Under the pieces are notes generated by a model that searched no databases, was not told the origin of the DNA, and saw only the letters and a program-made list of their open reading frames with translations. Below, piece by piece: positions 1 through 5,324 of a stretch of 21,710 nt of DNA (its first letter is position 1; each line of letters begins with the position of its first letter). The stretch covers positions 1 through 21,710 of the forward strand of contig CAJTNK010000026.1 of the NCBI GenBank assembly GCA_910577885.1. Reading direction: 5' to 3'. This DNA comes from an uncultured Rikenella sp. (GTDB lineage Bacteria > Bacteroidota > Bacteroidia > Bacteroidales > Rikenellaceae). Made by a program: the position numbers and the translations under genes.

Positions 1-126
1 TATGCTAGCTCAAAAGTTTTTGGTGCCGCTTTTTTCAAAAAGCGGCAGTCCCGGCTCGTAGCCAAAGACCGGTTTTCAAATTACCGAAAGCAAAACGAGT
101 ATAGCGAAGTTACAGAGAACTGTTCC
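1..126 (+). repeat. Palindromic element P1 (right end only, cut by window edge)
   Basis: This is the right-hand end of a dispersed element. It holds a hairpin with arms TGCCGCTTTT (24-33) and AAAAGCGGCA (38-47), loop TTCA, then the tail CAGTCCCGGCTCGTAGCCAA (46-65). Positions 1-126 align with the reverse complement of 3440-3569, including the shared stretch AAAGCAAAACGAG and a final AGAGAAC.GT motif. The start TATGCTAGCT also occurs inside element P4 (16441-16450). No open frame is conserved, so I read it as non-coding. It ends about 40 bp before the ABC-F start codon. Confidence 0.75.
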
Positions 127-165
127 GGCTCGACTCCAACAGAGCTATACACAAATTAAAACATA

Positions 166-1788
166 ATGATAACGGTATCTAATTTAGAAGTACAATTTGG
201 GAAGCGGGTGTTGTTCAAGGACGTGAATTTGAAGTTCACGCCGGGGAACTGTTACGGGGTGATCGGCGCGAACGGCGCCGGTAAGTCTACTTTTTTGCGG
301 GTTTTGGCCGGCGAGGTGGACCCCACGCGGGGGAGCGTTTCTTTCGGTCCGGGCGAGAGGCTGTCGGTGTTGAAGCAGGACCACTTCGAGTTCGACCGGC
401 ACACGGTATTGGACACCGTCCTGATGGGTCACCAGCCGCTGTGGGAGATCATGCAGGCCAAGAACGAGATTTATGCCAAGGAGGACTTCTCGGACGAGGA
501 CGGAATTCGGGCGGCGGAGCTGGAGGAGAAGTTCGCCGAGATGGAGGGGTGGAATGCCGAGAGCGATGCTGCCGAGCTGCTCAGCGGGCTGGGAATCAAA
601 GAGTCGTTGCACTATTCGCTGATGGGCGAGTTGAATGCCAAGGAGAAGGTGCGGGTCCTGCTGGCGCAGGCGTTGTTCGGCAAGCCGGACAACCTGCTGC
701 TCGACGAACCGACCAACGACTTGGACGTCAATACGATCATGTGGTTGGAAAACTACCTGTCGAACTACGAGAACACGGTCCTGGTGGTGTCGCACGACCG
801 GCACTTTCTGGACGCCGTGAGCACCCATACGATCGACATCGATTACAGCGATATCAACCTCTTTGCCGGGAACTACAGTTTCTGGTACCAGTCGAGCCAG
901 TTGGCCGCTCGCCAGCAGGCCCAGCAGAACAAAAAAGCCGAGGAGAAGAAAAAGGAACTCATGGAGTTCATCCAGCGCTTTTCGGCCAACGTGGCCAAGT
1001 CGAAGCAGACCACTTCGCGCAAGAAGATGCTCGAGAAACTCACGATAGAGGAGATCAAGCCTTCGATGCGGAAGTATCCGGGTATCATTTTCCAGCCGGA
1101 GCGCGAGCCGGGAACCAAGATTTTGGCGGTGGACGGGCTGAGCTACTCGACGCCGGAGGGCGAGACGTTGTTCCGCGACCTGTCGTTCACGATCGAAAAG
1201 GGCGACAAGGTGGTTTTTCTGTCGCGCGAACCGCGGGCGGTGACGGCTCTGTTGGAGTGCATCACCGGCAACCTCCAGCCGGAATCCGGGCTGGTCGAGT
1301 GGGGGGTGACCATCAAATCGGCCTACCTGCCGGTCAATAACACGGCCTTTTTCAACTCCGACCTCTCGATCATCGACTGGCTGGCCCAGTACTCGACCGA
1401 TACCAGCGAACTCTTTCTGCGGGGGTATCTGGGCAAAATGCTCTTCAGCGGCGAGGAGGTCTATAAAAAGGTGAGCGTATTGTCGGGGGGCGAAAAGATG
1501 CGGTGCATGATTGCCCGGATGATGATCGAGAACCCGAATACGCTGGTACTCGACTCGCCGACCAACCACCTGGACCTGGAGTCGATCCAGGCTTTCAACA
1601 ACTCGTTGGTATCGTTTCCGGGGATCGTGCTGATGACTTCGCACGACCACGAGTTCATCGAGACGGTGGCCAACCGGATCATCGAAATCACGCCGAACGG
1701 GATGGTGGACAAGTACATGGAGTACGACGAGTACATTCTGAGCGAGAAAATCCAGGGTCAGTTGGATCGGCTGTACGCCGGCGAGTAG
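166..1788 (+). CDS. ABC-F family ATPase, YbiT-like, second nucleotide site degenerate
   Basis: A 540-residue soluble protein with two ABC ATPase domains and no membrane segment, as in ABC-F factors that act on ribosomes. NBD1 (about 1-230) has Walker A GANGAGKST (34-42), Walker B with catalytic Glu181 in LLLDEPTNDLD, and switch His210. Its signature is degenerate (ELNAKEK, 155-161). A charged linker follows (about 245-310). In NBD2 the Walker A position reads FLSREPRAVT (351-360) with no P-loop lysine, and the catalytic Glu is Ser464 (VLDSPTNHLD), but the signature LSGGEK (439-444) is intact. So one composite site (NBD1 Walker motifs plus NBD2 signature) can work and the other cannot. From memory, Bacteroidota orthologues share this. 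Overall order and length match E. coli YbiT. The ATG follows an A/T-rich leader with no Shine-Dalgarno site. The ribosomal role is inferred from the family. Confidence 0.93.
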   Translation: MITVSNLEVQFGKRVLFKDVNLKFTPGNCYGVIGANGAGKSTFLRVLAGEVDPTRGSVSFGPGERLSVLKQDHFEFDRHTVLDTVLMGHQPLWEIMQAKNEIYAKEDFSDEDGIRAAELEEKFAEMEGWNAESDAAELLSGLGIKESLHYSLMGELNAKEKVRVLLAQALFGKPDNLLLDEPTNDLDVNTIMWLENYLSNYENTVLVVSHDRHFLDAVSTHTIDIDYSDINLFAGNYSFWYQSSQLAARQQAQQNKKAEEKKKELMEFIQRFSANVAKSKQTTSRKKMLEKLTIEEIKPSMRKYPGIIFQPEREPGTKILAVDGLSYSTPEGETLFRDLSFTIEKGDKVVFLSREPRAVTALLECITGNLQPESGLVEWGVTIKSAYLPVNNTAFFNSDLSIIDWLAQYSTDTSELFLRGYLGKMLFSGEEVYKKVSVLSGGEKMRCMIARMMIENPNTLVLDSPTNHLDLESIQAFNNSLVSFPGIVLMTSHDHEFIETVANRIIEITPNGMVDKYMEYDEYILSEKIQGQLDRLYAGE

Positions 1789-1800
1789 CGCCTCGGGGAT

Positions 1801-2025
1801 GGACGTTTCTGGCAGGGGGGGGCTCTGCCGAATGGCCCATGCGATACGCAAGTATCGCCCGTCCCGCCGGGGCCCCGTTGGGGCTTTTGCTGTGGTTTTT
1901 TCTGTTTAGTTTCGCCCTTTACGTCCGCCGCCCGCGCAGAGCAGTCCTCTCCAGCCCCGCGCGCTGGTGGACAAAGACCATTTTTCTCCGCCGGATGGCC
2001 AATACCGAGTGCCGGGAGGCACCGC
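1801..2025 (+). repeat. Structured repeat module R, copy 1
   Basis: This module is homologous to 21430-21680 in the same orientation, and both copies lie just 3' of a plus-strand gene. Order: box GCCGAATGGCCCAT (1827-1840); hairpin GCGATAC/GTATCGC with GCAA loop (1841-1858); GCCCC-GTT-GGGGC hairpin followed by TTTTG; GTGGACAAAGAC (1967-1978); box GCCGGATGGCCAATA (1990-2004); hairpin GTGCC/GGCAC (2009-2022). The last 29 bases are identical in the two copies. Pairing is kept where copies differ (A-T in one, G-T in the other, in the first hairpin). Confidence 0.75.
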
Positions 2026-2035
2026 CTCCGCGGCG

Positions 2036-2147
2036 CACCCGTTGGGTGTTTTGTTGGGGTTCTCTCTGCCTTAGTTAGGGGGCTGCGCAGTTTGAGGGCA
2101 GTCGAAGAAGTTTGCACCCGGCAGGCCAGTAGAACACCCTGTGGGTG
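2036..2147 (+). repeat. R-module continuation: GTT-loop hairpin and third box
   Basis: Hairpin CACCC-GTT-GGGTG (2036-2048) is followed by TTTTG, matching the position of GCCCC-GTT-GGGGC-TTTTG about 165 bp earlier but with different, still complementary, stem bases. It is followed by GGGGTTCTCTCTGCCTTAGT, which resembles GGGATTCTCTCGACCTTAGT at 21520-21539. A third box, CCGGCAGGCCAGTA (2118-2131), precedes hairpin CACCC-TGT-GGGTG (2135-2147). Confidence 0.6.
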
Positions 2148-2220
2148 CGCGCGCCACGCCTTAAGTGCGAAATCGTTCAAACGCATGTTCTGCGTTTGAA
2201 TAAGATTTCGCTGGCGCGCG
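2148..2220 (+). repeat. Cruciform repeat C, copy 1
   Basis: Three nested stems: outer CGCGCGCCA (2148-2156) with TGGCGCGCG (2212-2220), middle CGAAAT (2168-2173) with ATTTCG (2205-2210), and inner TTCAAACGCA (2176-2185) with TGCGTTTGAA (2191-2200), loop TGTTC. All pairs are perfect. The same three-stem plan with the shared strand CGCCTTAAG occurs in reverse orientation at 2855-2932. Confidence 0.75.
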
Positions 2221-2318
2221 GTCAATGCCCGTTGAGCGGAGCCGGGTGGCTGAGTAGGCTCTCGGTCGCCGCTAGCGAAAGGCGCAATCTCGTCGCGTAG
2301 AGCGGCGTATTGCGGCCT

Positions 2319-2358
2319 GCCGCGGGGGGTAGCGGCGGCCGCCATGGCGAGATCTCGG
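2319..2358 (+). repeat. Direct repeat D, copy 1
   Basis: Ends in GCGAGATCTCGG and aligns over about 40 bases with 2478-2517, which ends in GTGAGATCTCGG. It contains the palindrome GAGATCTC. Function unknown. Confidence 0.5.
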
Positions 2359-2477
2359 CCCAGGCGCGCGGTCTGAGGCCGTTTTTTGGGTCGGGGTGGT
2401 TTTTAGCTACCAACAAGTTGCCGCCAGCGGCCTTTGCAGAACAAGCTCCAGTTTTCGTGTGCCGAGCGGCACCTCGC

Positions 2478-2517
2478 GCCGCGTGGGGTGGCGTCGGCCG
2501 TCATAGTGAGATCTCGG
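2478..2517 (+). repeat. Direct repeat D, copy 2
   Basis: Second copy of the element at 2319-2358, about 160 bp downstream. It starts six bases after hairpin GTGCC-GAGC-GGCAC (2459-2472), which recurs at 3063-3076. Confidence 0.5.
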
Positions 2518-2625
2518 ACGAACTTTGGGCTGAGCTTATCGCGATGCTTTGCATCGCGCGGCCTCGGAGCGCAGCGAACGCCGCAGGCGGGCGCCGGGGG
2601 GGCGCGCCCGAGGACGAATTTCTCC

Positions 2626-2657
2626 GCCGGATGGCCAGTAAGACACCCTCTGGGTGT
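2626..2657 (+). repeat. R-module box with hairpin, fourth copy
   Basis: Box GCCGGATGGCCAGTA (2626-2640) is followed by hairpin ACACCC-TCT-GGGTGT (2643-2657). It is preceded by GAGGACGAATTTCTCC, comparable with GTGGACAAAGAC...TTTCTCC before the box at 1990. It abuts the 3' end of the decayed gene remnant on the minus strand. Confidence 0.6.
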
Positions 2658-2848
2658 TCCTGGAGGCAACGCAACGGAAGACCGTACGCACGGCGATAAT
2701 ATCCGTTGGGATTGAAGCCCCCTTCGTTGAAATTCAGGCTATGGGCGTTGTCGCTGTGGATTGTCAGCGCCCAGCCGTAGCCGCTGCAACCGACCTCCGT
2801 CAACCTTCCGGACTCACAATAGCGGTTGCCCGGGGCCGGGGCAATTGA
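2657..2848 (-). pseudogene. Decayed C-terminal tail resembling a FISUMP-type lipoprotein domain
   Basis: The minus strand encodes a peptide containing NAHSLNFNEGGFNPNG and then GLPLRCLQE. The pattern (Asn-Ala, hydrophobic, F..GGF.P, then R..G.P(V/L)RC at the very end) resembles the C-terminus of the Fibrobacter succinogenes major paralogous domain common in Bacteroidota surface lipoproteins, where G(F/L)xVRCV lies just before the stop. Only about 55 residues are recognisable. There is no start, signal peptide or upstream domain, and the frame runs on past RCLQE into an R-module box instead of stopping. I infer a truncated relic. The family call rests on pattern memory, not a search. Confidence 0.45.
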
Positions 2849-2854
2849 CATTGT

Positions 2855-2932
2855 CCGCGCGCCTGGGGAAATTCACTCGTTTCAACTCTTCGTTGAAACG
2901 GGGTATTTCCCTCTTAAGGCGCGGCGCGCGGG
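2855..2932 (-). repeat. Cruciform repeat C, copy 2 (inverted)
   Basis: Outer stem CCGCGCGCC (2855-2863) with GGCGCGCGG (2923-2931), middle GGGAAAT (2866-2872) with ATTTCCC (2905-2911), inner CGTTTCAAC (2878-2886) with GTTGAAACG (2892-2900), loop TCTTC. Read on the minus strand it has the same plan as 2148-2220, including CGCCTTAAG before the middle stem. The middle stem base pairs are changed on both sides (CG to GG with matching partners), so pairing is conserved. Confidence 0.75.
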
Positions 2933-3248
2933 TCGAGCTATCCCGACAAGCAGAAACTGCGCTCAGGCCGCGCAGGCCCCGCTTACGCCGCGGAGGCGCG
3001 CCCATAGGGCGTTTTATTGGCCTGACGGAAGAAAAATTTGCCACGAAAAACCCAGCCTTCGAGTGCCGAGCGGCACCCCGGGGCCGGGGGCTTGGCAACA
3101 GGCCGACAACAAAAACTTCCGGAAAGAGGCTGCAATAAAGTAACCGCAACCGGCAAGGGATTTGGTTTTTCGCCCCGAAAAGTATATTTTTGTGCACACG
3201 AGTTTTCTCGATGCAAAGGCGTAACGCGCTTGCGCACAAGAGAAAAAG

Positions 3249-3322
3249 GGGCCCATAGCTCAGTTGGTCAGAGCAGCGGACTCATAATCCGAAGGTCGTG
3301 GGATCATGCCCCTCTGGGCCCA
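3249..3322 (+). tRNA. tRNA with CAU anticodon (Met elongator or Ile2)
   Basis: Acceptor GGGCCCA (3249-3255) pairs perfectly with TGGGCCC (3315-3321), with discriminator A3322. D stem GCTC/GAGC is perfect. The anticodon loop CTCATAA (3281-3287) places CAT at 3283-3285. The anticodon stem has a G-A mismatch at its outer pair (3276/3292). The T stem GTGGG/CCCTC has a T-T mismatch, and the T loop reads ATCATGC instead of the usual TTCRANN. The CCA end is not encoded (ACCG follows), as is common in Bacteroidota. A CAU anticodon alone cannot separate elongator Met from lysidine-modified Ile2. The missing C1-A72 mismatch argues against initiator Met. Confidence 0.9.
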
Positions 3323-3335
3323 CCGTAACAGAAAC

Positions 3336-3392
3336 AAGCGCCTCGGCGGTTTTTTCCTAAGCCAGGAAAAACCGCCGAGGCGCTTCTCTTTT
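3336..3392 (+). terminator. Strong hairpin terminator after the tRNA
   Basis: A long stem, AAGCGCCTCGGCGG (3336-3349) with CCGCCGAGGCGCTT (3372-3385), is extended by a T-run facing an A-run, for over 20 pairs with one bulge, then CTCTTTT. It lies 13 bases after the tRNA, so intrinsic termination of the tRNA transcript is the natural reading. Confidence 0.88.
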
Positions 3393-3439
3393 CCATTGTA
3401 ATTAACCACCCATTAGTCCGCAAACGGTCTTAGGCAACT

Positions 3440-3789
3440 GGAGGGTACTGTTCTCTTTAACTTCGCTTACTCTCGTTTTGCTTTTGGTAGTTTGCAACCC
3501 GTGTTTGGCTACGTGCCGGGACTGCCGCTTTTTGGAAAAAGCGGCACCAAAAACTTTTGAGATAGCATACGCTACGCCTTAAGCTCCGCAAGCTAATGCT
3601 TTGAACCACTTTGTTGGGCCAGGGTTTCCGGCGGGCGCAATTCTTTTCGAGGATAACCCGCGCCCGCCGAGAAATCCCCGGCCCAAAGAAAAGGCTCCAA
3701 GGCTCTTGACTACGGCAGCCCATGGAATGCGACAGCATTCCCGAAAGTTTTTCTGGTTCTCTTTGTTCACAAAGAGAACAGTACCCTCC
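3440..3789. repeat. Palindromic element P2 (complete)
   Basis: A 350-bp imperfect palindrome bounded by a perfect 19-bp inverted repeat (3440-3458 with 3771-3789, outer end GGAGGGTACTG). Right terminal hairpin GTTCTCTTTG/CAAAGAGAAC (3756-3779), loop TTCA. Left hairpin TGCCGCTTTTT/AAAAAGCGGCA (3523-3546). The central inverted repeat TTGGGCCAGGG...GGCGGGCGC (3614-3638) pairs with 3660-3686 around an apex containing GATAACC. Positions 3742-3782 are an exact 41-base reverse-complement match to 12120-12160 in element P3. No transposase and no conserved reading frame. It lies between the convergent tRNA and efflux operon. Confidence 0.85.
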
Positions 3790-3809
3790 TGTCGCTAAAA
3801 AACTGTTTA

Positions 3810-3870
3810 CACATTATACCGAAGTAAAGCGAGGAAACCGAAGGTAAAAAGTACGGTTCCAGCACGGTTG
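3810..3870 (+). repeat. Possible extra copy of the P-element tail
   Basis: TACCGAAGTAAAGCGAG and, further on, ACGGTTCC resemble TACCGAAAGCAAAACGAG and ACTGTTCC near the end of element P1 (82-126). The match is gapped and imperfect. It may mark a degenerate outer extension of P2. It lies just downstream of the efflux operon's last gene. Confidence 0.35.
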
Positions 3871-3888
3871 CGAGCAATAGTAAGGTCT

Positions 3889-5283
3889 CTACATCCGTCC
3901 GCCGCCCAACGCCCGATAGAGCGTAATCACACTCTGAATCTCCGTGAAACGATTCGCCACCTGGTTCAACTGCGCGCTCAAGAGCGTCTGCTGAGCCGTG
4001 AGCACCTCCAGGTAGGTCGTACTCCCGTGCTTCATCAGCAGTTGCGTACTCCGCACAGCCGTCTCCAACGCCTCCACCTGCTTTTCATACAGCGAGGTCT
4101 TCTCCCGTGCCGTCTGGTAAGCGTCCAAGGCCTCGTTCACCTCGACCCCGGCCTCGAGCAACGTCTGGTGGAAAGCCAGCTGCGCTTCCTCCTGCTGTGC
4201 CTTCGCGATCCGCAACTGCGCGATATTGGCCGCCCGGTTGAACAGCGGCTGGGTCAACGACGCCACGGCCGACCACAGGAACTTGCCCGGATTGACGATC
4301 ATCGCTCCCGCGCTGTTGGTCCACCCGGCGCTCCCGCCCAGCGTAATGGTCGGGTAGAAAGCCGCCCGAGCCGCATTGGTCCCATAGAAGCTCCGCGCCA
4401 AGGAGAGTTCCGCCGCCCTGACGTCCGGCCGATTCGAGAGCACCTGGAGCGGAATCCCCACCGAGAAATCCGCCGGCAGCTGCTGCCCCGCCAGTTCACC
4501 ACGCTCGATCCGATGCGGCACATCGGCCAACAGCAGGCACAACGAATTCTGAACCGTATTGATCTGCTCTTTCAGCCCCAAGACCTGCGTCCGAACGCTA
4601 TAATAATTAGCCTCGGTCTGTGCCAGCGCCGCCTCGGTCACCATCCCGGCCTGTTTCATGGCCCGCATCGTCTCGACACTCGCCTTCCAAGCGGCTTCCG
4701 TCTCGACGGCGATCGTCCGCTGCGCGTCCAGCATCAAGAGCGTGTAATAGGTATTCGCCACCCCCGCCACAATTTGCGTCCGAACCGCCTGGGCCGAAGC
4801 CTCCGTCAGCTCGACTCCCACACGGGCCTGCCGTTTGGCATTGGTCAGCTTACCGAAAATATCGATCTCCCAACCGGCCTGCACCGGAATCGAATAGGTC
4901 TTCGAGACCGGCGACCCGTCGAAGCTGCTCAAGGTCCCCTGAGGCGTGAAGTTGAACGACGGCAGGTACGACAACCGCGCCGACATCAACGCCGCTTCGG
5001 CTTCCTTCACCTTGAGCTGTGCGGTCTGCAGGTCGGTGTTCCGCACCAGCGCCGAGTCGATCAGCTCCTGCAAATACGGATCCGTAAAGACCGTTCGCCA
5101 CGACAGATTGCCGAAGTAATCGGCCGTATCCTGCCGCACCTGAGCGACGGCCGTCGTCTCCTCCACGGCATCGCCGTACAGCCCCTGCGGAACCTCCGTC
5201 GCCGGCTTGTATTTCGTGTAGATGCCGCAGCCGCTCAGCATCAGACCGGCGGCCGACAGCACGATGATTTTCTTCATATACAT
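3889..5283 (-). CDS. Outer-membrane efflux lipoprotein (TolC/OprM family)
   Basis: A 464-residue protein, the usual length for OprM/CusC-type exit ducts. It begins with a basic N-terminus, a hydrophobic segment and the lipobox LSGC (Cys19), so it should be lipidated. Two outer-membrane-efflux repeats follow, with long coiled-coil helices, for example QTAQLKVKEAEAALMSARLSYLPSF near residue 95 and the matching stretch near residue 300 (RAAELSLARSFYGTNAARAAFYPTI). It would form the trimeric channel that takes substrate from the RND pump across the outer membrane. It is the last gene of the operon, 41 bp after the pump gene. ATG-TAT-ATG gives two candidate starts (5283 or 5277), both after a purine-rich AGAGAG run. 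Substrate cannot be read from the sequence. Confidence 0.93.
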   Translation of the reverse strand: MYMKKIIVLSAAGLMLSGCGIYTKYKPATEVPQGLYGDAVEETTAVAQVRQDTADYFGNLSWRTVFTDPYLQELIDSALVRNTDLQTAQLKVKEAEAALMSARLSYLPSFNFTPQGTLSSFDGSPVSKTYSIPVQAGWEIDIFGKLTNAKRQARVGVELTEASAQAVRTQIVAGVANTYYTLLMLDAQRTIAVETEAAWKASVETMRAMKQAGMVTEAALAQTEANYYSVRTQVLGLKEQINTVQNSLCLLLADVPHRIERGELAGQQLPADFSVGIPLQVLSNRPDVRAAELSLARSFYGTNAARAAFYPTITLGGSAGWTNSAGAMIVNPGKFLWSAVASLTQPLFNRAANIAQLRIAKAQQEEAQLAFHQTLLEAGVEVNEALDAYQTAREKTSLYEKQVEALETAVRSTQLLMKHGSTTYLEVLTAQQTLLSAQLNQVANRFTEIQSVITLYRALGGGRM

Positions 5284-5324
5284 CTCTCTTCTCTCTACAA
5301 ATGTGATGGTGTGTGTAACTCTCT

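Larger units (their letters stand above)
1789..3248. other. Gene-free interval rich in hairpins and repeats
   Basis: About 1.4 kb between the ABC-F gene and the tRNA with no intact gene I can support. Several open frames of 60-195 codons cross it on both strands, but they overlap each other and are rich in Arg, Pro and Gly, as expected of GC-rich non-coding DNA. The interval holds R-module boxes with hairpins (1827, 1990, 2118, 2626), two related cruciforms (2148-2220 and 2855-2932), a direct repeat (2319/2478), an isolated hairpin at 2540-2558 (CGCGATGC/GCATCGCG), GTGCC/GGCAC hairpins at 2459-2472 and 3063-3076, and a decayed gene tail (2657-2848, minus). The rest shows nothing I recognise. 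Confidence 0.7.

Noticed and set aside
184..1851. 555-codon open frame antisense to the ABC-F gene
   Set aside because: It is the complement of a well-conserved gene in GC-rich DNA; its product is rich in Arg, Leu, Val and His with no domain.
2310..2699. Open frames of 60-195 codons in 1789-3240 as possible genes
   Set aside because: They overlap one another on both strands, cross hairpin repeats and lack any protein family signal.
3440..3789. Insertion sequence or CRISPR array
   Set aside because: No transposase frame, and the repeats are single palindromic units rather than evenly spaced direct repeats with spacers.
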